Part shown: positions 27,704 through 37,920 of the stretch, piece by piece | Layout of the letters: every line of letters begins with the position of its first letter | Numbering within the stretch: position 1 is the stretch's first letter | Source of the DNA: Fangia hongkongensis FSC776 = DSM 21703 | Lineage (GTDB): Bacteria > Pseudomonadota > Gammaproteobacteria > Francisellales > Francisellaceae | DNA length: 64,000 bases | Reading direction: 5' to 3' | Assembly: GCF_000379445.1 (NCBI RefSeq) | Contig: NZ_KB902240.1 | Coordinates: 62,001-126,000 of the forward strand | Position numbers and translations under genes: made by a program | Notes under the pieces: model-generated | What the model was told of the DNA's origin: nothing | The model's database searches: none | What the model saw: only the letters and a program-made list of their open reading frames with translations

Positions 27704-28318
27704 CTACGATGATGTATTCTCTGATTTAAACGTATCTGGCACATCATTAAACACTGTCACCACTTTTTTTACACCCGAGACATTTGCTGCAACAGATGCT
27801 GCTTTTTGGCCTTCTTTTTTTGTCACAATCCCCATGATATAAACAACACTACTTTCTGTTACTACTTTAAACTTCAAGGTGTTGACGCCACTTGACACCA
27901 TTGCACTTATTACTTTTGAAGTTATCCAACTATCGGCAAGGTAATTACCAATATTAATCGCTTGACCCACTGTCAGTTGATTATAGACCATTTTCACGCC
28001 GGGAAGCTTTGCCATATCAGAGGCAAGCCTTTGAGATAAGTTTTCACTTGGCACTTGTCCCAATAAGAGCAAAATACCATTAAATACAACTGGCTCTACA
28101 TTTGATTTCCCTTTAAGTTCAGGATAGTCACTTAAAAGCCCAATTGCTTTGAATTGTATCGATTTATCTGAGGCATTGGTTTTGCCATCAACACTGCTAC
28201 CGGCAACATTTGTTCCCACAACAGCAGCGCCCGCGCCAGCAATGACAACAGGGGCGCAGCCTGTTAGAAGCAAAACACCACTTAATAATAAAATGCTAAG
28301 GCCTTTTTGTATTTTCAT
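27704..28318 (-). CDS. dolP: BON-domain outer-membrane lipoprotein, DolP/OsmY-like
   Basis: 204 aa. Lipoprotein signal with lipobox LLTGC (Cys 21) followed by an Ala/Gly-rich linker APVVIAGAGAAVVGT, as in DolP (YraP). Two BON domains follow: about 50-120 (VVFNGILLLLGQVPSENLSQ) and 125-195 (VVYIMGIVTKKEGQKAASVA). In enterobacteria DolP supports outer-membrane integrity and BAM function at division sites. It sits between tex and nadM, probably in one operon. Confidence 0.85.
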   Translation of the reverse strand: MKIQKGLSILLLSGVLLLTGCAPVVIAGAGAAVVGTNVAGSSVDGKTNASDKSIQFKAIGLLSDYPELKGKSNVEPVVFNGILLLLGQVPSENLSQRLASDMAKLPGVKMVYNQLTVGQAINIGNYLADSWITSKVISAMVSSGVNTLKFKVVTESSVVYIMGIVTKKEGQKAASVAANVSGVKKVVTVFNDVPDTFKSENTSS

Positions 28319-28351
28319 TTTCTAAGCTTCCACTATTGCTTTATATATTTA

Positions 28352-30454
28352 TTATTGTTTCAAACTGAGTGAGACACGCTGTTTTTTGATATCCACAGCA
28401 ATCACTTTTAGTCTACTCAAGCTCTGATTAATATGCACGATTTCACTTGGATGTGAAAGGCGCCTTTGAGAGAGCTCAGAAATATGAATCATTCCATCTT
28501 GCTTTAAACCAATATCAACAAACACACCAAAATCAGTAATATTTCTCACTACACCTGAGAGGTATTCACCCTCTTTTAGATTCTCTATATCCGTGCTTGT
28601 CACTGAAAAAGGGATCGCATCAAGCTGATCTCGCGGATCAAGCCCTGGTTTTTCAAGCTCTTGGATAATATCTTCTGCTGTTTTCACACCAATGTCATAT
28701 TCCTTAGCTAATATCACCACCCTATCCTTTGTGAGTGAATCACTTTTTAATAGCGCATTAGCAAAGCTATAATGATCTGGATGGACCCCGGTATTATCAA
28801 GCATATTCTTCCCAGAGATAATACGCATAAACCCTGCACATTGCTCAAAGCTTTTGCTTCCTAAGCCCTTCACCTTTTTTAGAGTAAAAATACTATCAAA
28901 TTCACCTTTTTGCTGGCGATAATGGACAATTTCCTCGGCAAGCTTCGGACCAATACCTGAAATATAGGATAAGAGCTTAGCCGATGCCGTATTTAAATTA
29001 ACTCCAACCTTGTTTACAACCGCCTCAGTGACATCATGAAGTTTTCTCTCAAGCATACTTTGATCGACATCATGTTGATACTGCCCAATACCTAAAGATT
29101 TAGGATCAATTTTAACATATTCGGCCATTGGATTTTGTAATCTAGAGGCGATAGAAATCGCCCCGCGGATAGTCACATCAAGATTTGGATACTCTTGTGC
29201 TGCAAGCTTCGAGGCAGAATAAACAGAAGCACCAGCCTCAGATACAACAGTAAACCTTACTTTCTCTTTGTTCGACTCATTCAATTTTGAGAAAAATGCC
29301 TGTAGCTCAGAAGAAGCCGTTCCATTGCCTATAGCAATGGTGTCAATGGGGTATTGGCTTAATAATCGATTAACTATTTTTTCAGCTTCATGAACTTTAT
29401 TATGTGGCGGTGCAGGATAAATCACTGCTGAGTCTATATAGTAGCCATGCTTATCAATTACCGCGAGCTTTGCTCCAGTTTTAAACCCAGGATCAACGCC
29501 TAAAACTGCATTTGTTTTTACAGGCCTTGTCATCAAGAGCTCTTTTAGGTTGCGAGCAAATACATCACTTGCACTCTCTTGGCACTTGGATTTTAACTCA
29601 GATAGTATTTCACGCTCAATCGATGGAAATAATAAACGTTTAAATCCATCTAAATAGGCCTCCATTAATAGCGCTTTAGCCTCTTGGCTGCCTTTTTTAA
29701 ACCTAAAGTAAGTATTATCAATATGGCTTTGATAATAGACATCATTAATCTCTAGAGAAATGCGAAGTGCTTTACTCTTCTCCCCTCTAAAAATTGCCAT
29801 TAAGCGATGAAGCGGGATCGTTTTAATCAAAGCATTCAGCCCATCAAACTGAAAGAAAGGGCCTTCCTGATCACAGCTTTTTTTTGCCTTGACTGTCATT
29901 CTGCCATATTCAGCTAATTGATGGCGGATATATGCTCGCTCTTTTGCATTCTCACTAAAGCGTTCAGCAATAATATCACCAGCGCCTTTAAGTGCCTCTT
30001 CAGCTGTTGAAAAATGCTCACTTAAAAAGGCTGTTGCTTCCTTTGTCAGCCTATCGACAGGATAACCCATTGATTGCATCTTATCAGCAAGTGATGCCAA
30101 GCCCGCATCAAGCGCCGTTTGCGCTCGTGTGCTTTTTTTCCCCTTATAGGGCAAATAGATATCTTCAAGAGAGGCAAGTGTATGAGCTTCTTTTATTTCG
30201 CTCTCAAGTGCATCAGTTAAAAGCTCTCTCTCAGATAATCGTTTGATAATTTCTGATTGTCGTTTTAACACTTTTAAATGCATCTGGTAGGCTTTGTCAA
30301 AGGCACGAAGCGCCTCATCTGTTGCACCCCCGGTCATATCTTTTCGATATCTTGCAATAAAGGGTATGCTGGCCCCTTCATCCATTAATGCAATAATGTT
30401 ATTAATGGCACCAGCCTTTAAGCCTGTAGTGTGAGAAAGGTAAGATATATTCAT
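28352..30454 (-). CDS. tex: Transcription accessory protein Tex
   Basis: 700 aa, somewhat shorter than the usual 720-780. Order: an N-terminal helical region with DEGASIPFIARYRKDMTGGA, a YqgF/RNase-H-like domain (AVLGVDPGFKTGAKLAVID), helix-hairpin-helix motifs (LLSYISGIGPKLAEEIVHYR), and a C-terminal S1 RNA-binding domain (GEYLSGVVRNITDFGVFVDI). Tex is a conserved RNA-binding factor that affects transcription and toxin expression in several pathogens. It starts 26 bp after the gdh stop. Confidence 0.93.
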   Translation of the reverse strand: MNISYLSHTTGLKAGAINNIIALMDEGASIPFIARYRKDMTGGATDEALRAFDKAYQMHLKVLKRQSEIIKRLSERELLTDALESEIKEAHTLASLEDIYLPYKGKKSTRAQTALDAGLASLADKMQSMGYPVDRLTKEATAFLSEHFSTAEEALKGAGDIIAERFSENAKERAYIRHQLAEYGRMTVKAKKSCDQEGPFFQFDGLNALIKTIPLHRLMAIFRGEKSKALRISLEINDVYYQSHIDNTYFRFKKGSQEAKALLMEAYLDGFKRLLFPSIEREILSELKSKCQESASDVFARNLKELLMTRPVKTNAVLGVDPGFKTGAKLAVIDKHGYYIDSAVIYPAPPHNKVHEAEKIVNRLLSQYPIDTIAIGNGTASSELQAFFSKLNESNKEKVRFTVVSEAGASVYSASKLAAQEYPNLDVTIRGAISIASRLQNPMAEYVKIDPKSLGIGQYQHDVDQSMLERKLHDVTEAVVNKVGVNLNTASAKLLSYISGIGPKLAEEIVHYRQQKGEFDSIFTLKKVKGLGSKSFEQCAGFMRIISGKNMLDNTGVHPDHYSFANALLKSDSLTKDRVVILAKEYDIGVKTAEDIIQELEKPGLDPRDQLDAIPFSVTSTDIENLKEGEYLSGVVRNITDFGVFVDIGLKQDGMIHISELSQRRLSHPSEIVHINQSLSRLKVIAVDIKKQRVSLSLKQ

Positions 30455-30480
30455 TACAAAAGCCTCAGCTTAGAATAGAA

Positions 30481-33400
30481 TTAATTTTTTGATAGATCGG
30501 CAAGACTTCTAAATGCAATATTGATTGACTCAAAGTTTGGCTCATCCGTTTTCATATCGTCAATCAAACCAGACCAACGCGCAATATAGCTTTTATTTGC
30601 ATTAATCCAATGCTCTACTTTTGTATCCGCGCCTTTGTGTTTAGTGCAAAGCGCAACAACGCTGTTCACAAGCTCATATTGCAATTTATCTAAATCATCT
30701 CTCAATGCAGAAGTTGATAGCGTTCCCCAGTAGGACTGCTTCACACCCAATCCATTAATACATCCTCTAAACCATGAAAGCCATAGCTTTTGATTTAATG
30801 AAATGGCAATCTCTTCAAATAAGTGCTTATCTTTATGTCCTGCAATTGCCTGAGATAGATCCATAACAGAGGTTGACATTTTAAGTCCCAACACGGCATC
30901 AATAATCTCTTTTGGTACTTTTGCTTCTGAAAGCATTTCATAGCGCTCTTGCATTCTTTGTTTTTCAGAGGCAATAAGTAACTTAGGGAATATCTTCAGC
31001 GCACTTTGTACAGGCTTTTTATATTTATCAACAATTGCCTTAATCGCAAAGTCCTTGGTTTCATTTCTAAGCAACCAGCGACAATTTCTACGCACAAATC
31101 TAAAAAGAATTTGCTGCATGCTTTGGCGTATTTGAATCGTTGTTTCGGCACCTAAGGCATCTATTTTTGCCCATAAAATATCGATATCAAATATCTCAAC
31201 AACAGCACAAAATGCTTTCACAATATCAGCAACTGAAGCACCAGTTTCATCATATAAACGCTGAATGAACGTCATGCCCATATGAAGTGTTAAGGTATTT
31301 GTCATTTGTGTGGCAATGATTTCACGCTTGAGTTTATGCTCGTTCATTAAATCTGCATATTTCTCTTCAAGCTCTTTTGGAAATTCCATATGCAAGAAGA
31401 AATCAAAGTACGAATTATCCGGCAAGTTTGATCTTAGAATTTGCTGTTTGATCATTGTTTTAGTATAAGCCATCACAACAGCAAACTCAGGGGATGTTAG
31501 ACTTTTACCTACAAGAGATCTGGCATGCAACTCCTTATCACTTGGCAAAAACTCAACTTCACGATCAAGCTGCATTCTACGTTCAAGCTCACGCATCAAA
31601 CGCGCATAAGACTCAATGAAATAGCGCTCTTGATGGCGAAGCTCATTGGAAATACTCTTGTTCTGATCAACATTATTTTTCAAAACCAAAGCAGCCACTT
31701 CATCTGACATTTTAGCCAACTGTTTGTTACGACTTTGTACTGAAATATCTCCTCGTTCAACTGCTGCATTTAATAAAACTTTGATGTTAACTTCATGATC
31801 CGAACAATCAACACCTGCTGAGTTATCAATTGCATCAGTGTTAATTTTACCACCTCTTAGGGCATATTCAATACGACCAAGCTGTGTCACACCAAGGTTT
31901 CCACCTTCACCCACAACCTTGCATTTCAAATCATTACCATTCACTCTCACCGCATTATTCGCGCGATCACCCACTTCTTCATCGCTTTCTTGCTGCGATT
32001 TGACATACGTCCCAATACCACCATTCCAAAGAAGCTCAACTTCCGATTTTAATAATAGTTGTATCAGTTTATTTGGCTCCAAGCTCTCCTCTTTTGTTTC
32101 AAGAAGTGCTTGCATCTCAGGGCTAAGCTTAATCTCTTTAGCTCTTCTGTCATATATTCCACCGCCCTTTGAGATAAGCTTTTGATTATAATCTTCCCAA
32201 CTAGATCGCGGCAAATCAAACAAGCGCTTTCTCTCTTGATATGCGCTTTTTGCATCCGGGTTTGGATCGATAAAAATATGCATGTGGTTAAAGGCTCCCA
32301 CTAAGCGAATATGCTCACTTAATAGCATTCCATTACCAAAGACATCACCACTCATGTCCCCAATGCCAACGACAGTAAAATCTTCTGCTTGAATATCCTT
32401 ACCTAGATCTAAAAAGTGATGCTTCACTGATTCCCAAGCACCGCGTGCGGTAATCCCCATTTTCTTATGATCATAGCCATTTGAACCACCAGAGGCAAAG
32501 GCATCACCAAGCCAAAAGTCATACTTTTGAGACACCTCATTGGCAATGTCAGAGAACGTAGCGGTTCCTTTATCTGCTGCAACCACCATATATGGATCGT
32601 CATCATCATAACAAATGACATTATTTGGTTTGATAATCTGATCATTTTTAACATTATCAGTCACATCCAACAGTGAGCTAATAAAAAGTTTATAGCATGA
32701 AATAGCCTCATCAATAACCGCATCTCTACCTGCTTCCATTGGCAGCTTCTTAGGTAAAAACCCACCTTTTGCGCCCAATGGAACGATAACAGCATTTTTA
32801 ACCTGCTGTGCTTTTACTAAACCTAAAACTTCTGTTCTATAATCTTCTTTTCGGTCAGACCAGCGAAGTCCACCGCGAGCAATTTTTGCATTTCTTAAAT
32901 GCACCCCTTCAACGCGTGGTGAGTACATGAAGATTTCATAAAGTGGCACCGGTTTTGGCATGTCAGAGATGAGTGCTGGCTTTAGCTTCAGTGAAATATA
33001 TTCCTTTGCAACACCATTTTCATCTAATTGATAATAGTTTGTGCGAAGTGTTGCTTGCACTGCTTCTAAAATACGCTTTAAAATTTTATCCTGATCAAGC
33101 GATGCAACATTTCTTAAGCCACGTTTAATCTCATGCTCAATTTTTTTACATCGCGCTTCACGCCCATCTTCTTTTTTCTCTGGATTGAACTTTTCATGAA
33201 ACAGCTCAACAATATTGTGAATAATCTCAGGGTATTCAATAAACGTATCTTCAATATACTGCTGTGAGAAGCGCACGCCAACTTGCAATAAGTATTTTGC
33301 ATACGAACGAATAAGCGCAACTTCACGCCAGCTTAACTCCGCATACAATGTCAAAGAGTTAAAGCGATCATTCTCAGCAACGCCATCCCATATTTTGATA

Positions 33401-35313
33401 AAAGCATCTTTTAGTAATGGTCTTATTCTATCAAGCTTAAACTCTCTATTTGCACTTAAGCCAAAATCAGATAGCCAAATATACTTCCCTGATTTCGGTG
33501 AAATTTTATAGGGTTTCTCCTCAATCACACGAAGCGCAAAGTTCTCCAAAATTGGCATTACCTGACTTAACTGAACCATTTCATCGTATAGATAAAGCTT
33601 AAACCTTAATCGATCATTGCTTTCCTCTAACTGCTGATAAAGTGCAATAGAGACATGGTTTTTCTTCGCCTCTTCAAAGTGCTTCACATCTGATAAAGCA
33701 TTTCTTGCAATGTATTCATCTTTATATGCATGTGAAAAGCTTGTACGGTATTCATCATAATAAGCTCGACCCTTATTTTCACCATACTCATCAATTAGCT
33801 CATCAAATAAATCATCTTCCCATTGACGCTCAACACGCTCAAGTTTGTATTCTAAAAGCTCAAGATCAATATTCTCAGCCGGCTTATTCTCATCCATATA
33901 AATGGTAAAATCGATCCGACACAATACACTTTCTAGGAAATTTGTTTTAAAGACAATACGCGCACCGTTGAAGGTTTCTAAAAGAATTTTTTCAACGCGT
34001 TCACGTAAAGTAGAATTATAGCGATCCCTTGGCAAAAAGAGCATGCAGAAATAATAGCTCAACTCCTGATCTTGACGCACAAACAGCTTCATCACCTGAC
34101 GTTCACGAATATGATAAATGCCCATTGCTGTTTCAAATAGCTCATCATCCGAGCTTAAAAATAACTCATCACGAGGATAGGTATCAATAATATTACTCAA
34201 TGCTTTGTACGCATGGCCACTTTTTCTAAACCCAGAGCGATCAAGCACCATTTGTTTTCTTAAACGCAAAAACGGAATATGTTGCGGTGATGAGTGATAC
34301 GCTGTTGATGTATAAAGTCCAAGCAGCCTTTTCTCGCCAACAAGCTCACCTTTATTGTTATATACATTAACGGAGATAATATCCATGTAGGCTGAACGGT
34401 GAATAGGAGAGATGATATTTGATTTTGCAACTAATAATAATGCATCTGTATTTGGGTTAATATGTAGGTTCCCTGAGTACATATGCATATCACTTAGATA
34501 CTCATCCCCAAGTGAAAACAAGCCTAAGGTGCTGTCTTTTTTCAACACCAAATTCTCTTTTTCACCTTTTTTACTCTTAAGCTCCAGCTCGCAAAACCCA
34601 AAGAAAATAAAATGGTCTTTCTGCAAAAACTCCAAAAAATCTACAGCTTCTTGGTATTGATAGTCACTTTGTTTCGCAGCAGGTTTTCTCACCGTGTTAA
34701 TCATCTTTTCTACCTGTGCTTTCATAGGCAGAAAATCATCCACTACCTTTCTAAGCTTTCTATAGGTATCTTGAATCGCATTTTCTATTGTTTCAAAGCG
34801 TTCATGATTATCCTCTTGACGGTCTACTTCTACAACAATCAAACACTCTCGGGTATCGGTGTTTTTAATCTCAGCATGCACATCATCTAATAGACGCGTA
34901 ATCTCACCTTGTTTGTTACGCTTAACATTCATCCCGCCTATATTCATCATAAAATGAATACCAAGACCTAAAGATGACATCAACATCATCAATGTATCAA
35001 CGACAAATGGTGAGTCTTTACATGCAATTTCAATGACCGTATGGCGTGAGACCCAGCCATGTTGTTCAAACACTGGGTTGTAAGCACGCACCAATAATTC
35101 ATCAGGCATTCTTTTGTAAACAAACTTTCCAAATGACACAATCGATCCATATAAATCAATAATATCTCGATTGACGAACTCATCTTCTGAAATCACGCGC
35201 GCATATGTCTGTGACAGCACAACCAGATTCTCTGCTTCTTTTTTAGGTAATTTTTCGTGGAATAACTCACTAAGGCGTTCTAATACTGCTTTTGTTCGAT
35301 CGTTGTAATACAT
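30481..35313 (-). CDS. NAD-specific glutamate dehydrogenase, large (GDH180-type)
   Basis: 1,610 aa, the full length of the large tetrameric NAD-GDH family that deaminates glutamate to 2-oxoglutarate. An N-terminal regulatory region with ACT-like segments occupies about 1-700. The catalytic core shows ARGGLRWSDRKEDYRTEVLGL, VPLGAKGGFLPKK (catalytic Lys), VVAADKGTATFSDIAN, the NAD-binding VVGIGDMSGDVFGNGML, and WNGGIGTYVKS. A C-terminal helical domain ends the protein. It suggests that amino acids are a main carbon source. A promoter with a palindromic spacer lies 48 bp upstream. Confidence 0.95.
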   Translation of the reverse strand: MYYNDRTKAVLERLSELFHEKLPKKEAENLVVLSQTYARVISEDEFVNRDIIDLYGSIVSFGKFVYKRMPDELLVRAYNPVFEQHGWVSRHTVIEIACKDSPFVVDTLMMLMSSLGLGIHFMMNIGGMNVKRNKQGEITRLLDDVHAEIKNTDTRECLIVVEVDRQEDNHERFETIENAIQDTYRKLRKVVDDFLPMKAQVEKMINTVRKPAAKQSDYQYQEAVDFLEFLQKDHFIFFGFCELELKSKKGEKENLVLKKDSTLGLFSLGDEYLSDMHMYSGNLHINPNTDALLLVAKSNIISPIHRSAYMDIISVNVYNNKGELVGEKRLLGLYTSTAYHSSPQHIPFLRLRKQMVLDRSGFRKSGHAYKALSNIIDTYPRDELFLSSDDELFETAMGIYHIRERQVMKLFVRQDQELSYYFCMLFLPRDRYNSTLRERVEKILLETFNGARIVFKTNFLESVLCRIDFTIYMDENKPAENIDLELLEYKLERVERQWEDDLFDELIDEYGENKGRAYYDEYRTSFSHAYKDEYIARNALSDVKHFEEAKKNHVSIALYQQLEESNDRLRFKLYLYDEMVQLSQVMPILENFALRVIEEKPYKISPKSGKYIWLSDFGLSANREFKLDRIRPLLKDAFIKIWDGVAENDRFNSLTLYAELSWREVALIRSYAKYLLQVGVRFSQQYIEDTFIEYPEIIHNIVELFHEKFNPEKKEDGREARCKKIEHEIKRGLRNVASLDQDKILKRILEAVQATLRTNYYQLDENGVAKEYISLKLKPALISDMPKPVPLYEIFMYSPRVEGVHLRNAKIARGGLRWSDRKEDYRTEVLGLVKAQQVKNAVIVPLGAKGGFLPKKLPMEAGRDAVIDEAISCYKLFISSLLDVTDNVKNDQIIKPNNVICYDDDDPYMVVAADKGTATFSDIANEVSQKYDFWLGDAFASGGSNGYDHKKMGITARGAWESVKHHFLDLGKDIQAEDFTVVGIGDMSGDVFGNGMLLSEHIRLVGAFNHMHIFIDPNPDAKSAYQERKRLFDLPRSSWEDYNQKLISKGGGIYDRRAKEIKLSPEMQALLETKEESLEPNKLIQLLLKSEVELLWNGGIGTYVKSQQESDEEVGDRANNAVRVNGNDLKCKVVGEGGNLGVTQLGRIEYALRGGKINTDAIDNSAGVDCSDHEVNIKVLLNAAVERGDISVQSRNKQLAKMSDEVAALVLKNNVDQNKSISNELRHQERYFIESYARLMRELERRMQLDREVEFLPSDKELHARSLVGKSLTSPEFAVVMAYTKTMIKQQILRSNLPDNSYFDFFLHMEFPKELEEKYADLMNEHKLKREIIATQMTNTLTLHMGMTFIQRLYDETGASVADIVKAFCAVVEIFDIDILWAKIDALGAETTIQIRQSMQQILFRFVRRNCRWLLRNETKDFAIKAIVDKYKKPVQSALKIFPKLLIASEKQRMQERYEMLSEAKVPKEIIDAVLGLKMSTSVMDLSQAIAGHKDKHLFEEIAISLNQKLWLSWFRGCINGLGVKQSYWGTLSTSALRDDLDKLQYELVNSVVALCTKHKGADTKVEHWINANKSYIARWSGLIDDMKTDEPNFESINIAFRSLADLSKN

Positions 35314-35360
35314 TGACCAGCCTGCTCTGTTTTATTTATTTTATTGTTTTACACGCAAGC

Positions 35361-35389
35361 ATAATATGACAGTTTTTACTGTGTCTCAA
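35361..35389 (-). promoter_or_regulatory. gdh promoter with palindrome in the spacer
   Basis: On the minus strand TTGAGA (35389-35384), a 17-nt spacer and TATTAT (35366-35361). A palindrome with arms ACAGT and ACTGT around a 4-nt A/T centre (35369-35382) fills the spacer. That position is typical of an operator for a repressor or a MerR-type activator. It probably drives gdh-tex-dolP-nadM. Confidence 0.6.
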
Positions 35390-35420
35390 GCCTAATTAGC
35401 AATGAGTTTTATGAAGAAGA

Positions 35421-35984
35421 TCAAACCCCAACTAATGAACGAATGAATATTTGAATACAAATAAGGACAATAACGACAATGATCGGTGAAAAATCAAAAC
35501 CACTTTTTGTTACTGGTAATATTGCACGAGCCTTTGATAGTAGAGGCTCTGTTAATTGATGCAATGCAATAATTGCGGGGTTATATCCCCCTTGTGTAAA
35601 CCAGCTTGAAATCGCACGAATAATAATAAGCCAGATATATAAATTGATGACTGTTAAAATCAATTTAATCACTGCAATCAGCCAAATACTATGCCAAGGA
35701 ATTTCATAAAAGCCCGTACTTAAAATGCTGATGATAATTAAAAGTATAACACTTACAATATATGCAAGTACGACTGAGGCCAAATCCAAGCCCCAAAATC
35801 CGGGAATAATTTTGCGAAGTGGTTTTAATAATGGATTTGTAACGCGAATAATCAACTGACACAACGGATTGTAAAAATCAGCCTTCACCCACTGTAGAAA
35901 AAAACGCAGCAGCACAGCATAAAGAAAAATGCTTAAAATAATATCAACTAAAAAAATTCCAACGTTATTAAAGGCTGTTCCCAT
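35421..35984 (-). CDS. yggT: YggT family membrane protein
   Basis: 187 aa with two YGGT repeats. The first has LYAVLLRFFLQWVKADFYNPLCQLIIRVTNPLLKPLRKIIP split around residues 22-62. The second has IIIRAISSWFTQGGYNPAIIALHQLTEPLL and LPVTKSGFDFSPIIVV. There are about four to five membrane helices. YggT proteins are linked to potassium/osmotic tolerance and to cell division or chloroplast organisation in other lineages. It follows proC by 22 bp, a very common pairing. Confidence 0.9.
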   Translation of the reverse strand: MGTAFNNVGIFLVDIILSIFLYAVLLRFFLQWVKADFYNPLCQLIIRVTNPLLKPLRKIIPGFWGLDLASVVLAYIVSVILLIIISILSTGFYEIPWHSIWLIAVIKLILTVINLYIWLIIIRAISSWFTQGGYNPAIIALHQLTEPLLSKARAILPVTKSGFDFSPIIVVIVLICIQIFIRSLVGV

Positions 35985-36006
35985 AATGATAACTCTCTTA
36001 ATTCAA

Positions 36007-36849
36007 TTAATTTTGATGTGTCAGGGCTTTATCAAACAACTTTGCCAGCTCTTTTGAACGCGCAATATTTGCCTGAACTGCTTTGGCTATACTCTCAGCA
36101 AAATCATGGCTTTCAAGTGTAGCAATTGCCGCATCAGTTGCGCCTTTTTTTGAGGTAACATTTTGGCGAAGTGTATGAATATCATGGCTTTCAAGTGCCA
36201 TTTTTGATGCGCCAAATGCTGTTTGTGTTACTAAAAGTGTCGCTTGTTTATCTGTTAATCCGGCCTCCTTAGCCGATGCAATCAGCGCTTCAATCATGTA
36301 AAAAAAGTAAGCTGGACCCGAGCCTGAAATCGCAGTAACGACATCCATCATTTGTTCATTTTGAACCCAAGTAACCACCCCTACTTTTCGCATAATTTGC
36401 TCAGAGATTTCTCTTTGCTGGCGAGAAACTTGCTCACTTGCATATAGTGCTGTTGCACCACAGCCAATAATTGATGGTGTATTTGGCATCGCTCTTACTA
36501 TTGGCACTTGCTGACCTAACTGGGTCATAATCGCATCAATCGGAACCCCTGCTGCAATCGAGATCAAAAAAGGTGTTTTTTGACCTTCTAACACATGTTT
36601 TAAATGGATCAGCAGCTCACCCATAACCTGTGGTTTAACACACAGTAAAATAATATCAGCTGATCGAACGCCTTTTTCTAAAGACTCCGTCACATTCACA
36701 TGATAATGCTGATTAAGAAAATTTAATTTTGCTTCATTTGGATCAACCACTGTAATACTAGAGGCATCGATATTATCTGATATAAGGCCTGAAATAATAC
36801 TATTGGCCATATTGCCGCCGCCAATAAAACACATTTGTGCATTAATCAT
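36007..36849 (-). CDS. proC: Pyrroline-5-carboxylate reductase
   Basis: Final step of proline synthesis. 280 aa. Rossmann start CFIGGGNMANSIISGLI, LLCVKPQVM, ISIAAGVPIDAI, VRAMPNTPSIIGCGATALY, and the C-terminal signature ISGSGPAYFFYMIEALIASA with TLRQNVTSKKGATDAAIATL. It is first in the proC-yggT pair. Confidence 0.96.
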   Translation of the reverse strand: MINAQMCFIGGGNMANSIISGLISDNIDASSITVVDPNEAKLNFLNQHYHVNVTESLEKGVRSADIILLCVKPQVMGELLIHLKHVLEGQKTPFLISIAAGVPIDAIMTQLGQQVPIVRAMPNTPSIIGCGATALYASEQVSRQQREISEQIMRKVGVVTWVQNEQMMDVVTAISGSGPAYFFYMIEALIASAKEAGLTDKQATLLVTQTAFGASKMALESHDIHTLRQNVTSKKGATDAAIATLESHDFAESIAKAVQANIARSKELAKLFDKALTHQN

Positions 36850-36941
36850 GTATTTACTACTCCTTTGCGCCTCTGTACGCTGACTTGTTAATCTCTATTA
36901 TAATCAACCACATTGTTTCAAATCCCTTTTTCAAACACAAG

Positions 36942-37811
36942 CTATTTCTTTACGCCAAATTTACTTAAAATGACAGCACCCAATACAGCGATAATACCGC
37001 CCATTACGGTCAACATTTCTGCATGTTCGCCAAGAAAAAGCCAAGCCAGAAAAAGTGAAGATATAGGCATAACATATAAGGTACTTGATGCAATCGATGC
37101 TTTAATATGTTTAAAGGCATAGGCCCAAAGTGCATAAGCAATCGCACCTGGGAACACCCCCATATAAATGATAACCATATAATCTAACGAGGTTGCATGC
37201 GAGAGATTTTTCCACGTTACAGGCAAAAAGATCAAGAGCATTAATGTTCCTGCCCAGATGCAATATGAAATCACTTCAATGGGATGAAACTTAACAAGTA
37301 GCTTTTTTTGCATAGTAGAGTAAATTGCCGCAGAGAGTGTTGCAACATAGATAAAAACAACCCCTACAAAGCTTCCTCCTTGATGCTCTGATAGTAAAAT
37401 CAAAAGCGTCCCTAATATGCTAATAATAATGCCAAAGGCGCCATAGCGATTAATTCTTTCACGGTAGAAAATGCTTGCAAAGATAATGACAAATAACGGC
37501 AATTGAGAAACAATGAAATTAGCAATGCCCGCACTCACCGTAATCTCCCCTTCATTTAAGAGCACATTATAAATAAAGAAGCCTAGACAACCCATAATCA
37601 AGAACTGTAGCGCTTCTTTTACACTTGGCATTTTTTTGTTTCTAATAAATACAAAAGGAATCGCCATAGCAATGGAAGCCACAAAATAGCGAGACAATGC
37701 AAGCCCCCCTGATGAGAAATTCTCCATGATAAAGCGAATACCTACAAATGCAGATGACCAAAAGATAATCGTAAGCATAAGCGCCAATAAAGCTTTTGTT
37801 CCATTTGACAT
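36942..37811 (-). CDS. EamA/DMT-superfamily transporter
   Basis: 289 aa, ten hydrophobic helices in two EamA repeats. Repeat 1 is about 7-135 (FWSSAFVGIRFIMENFSSGG, LNEGEITVSAGIANFIVSQLP), and repeat 2 about 148-285 (YMGVFPGAIAYALWAYAFKH, PISSLFLAWLFLGE). Such proteins export or import small metabolites such as amino acids. It is transcribed towards proC but has its own 130-bp upstream region, divergent from rdgB. Confidence 0.85.
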   Translation of the reverse strand: MSNGTKALLALMLTIIFWSSAFVGIRFIMENFSSGGLALSRYFVASIAMAIPFVFIRNKKMPSVKEALQFLIMGCLGFFIYNVLLNEGEITVSAGIANFIVSQLPLFVIIFASIFYRERINRYGAFGIIISILGTLLILLSEHQGGSFVGVVFIYVATLSAAIYSTMQKKLLVKFHPIEVISYCIWAGTLMLLIFLPVTWKNLSHATSLDYMVIIYMGVFPGAIAYALWAYAFKHIKASIASSTLYVMPISSLFLAWLFLGEHAEMLTVMGGIIAVLGAVILSKFGVKK

Positions 37812-37920
37812 AATAATGCGAAAAAAGATTTTTATGCCATCATACCTAAAGTTATCTTCATCTCATAGCATGCTGTGCTAAACTAGCTTCAATTTTATGA
37901 ATACGAATCTTATTTTACCT

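Noticed and set aside
31838-32185. A 115-codon forward frame inside the glutamate dehydrogenase gene
   Set aside because: It is antisense to conserved catalytic motifs of the dehydrogenase and has no recognisable family or ribosome-binding site.
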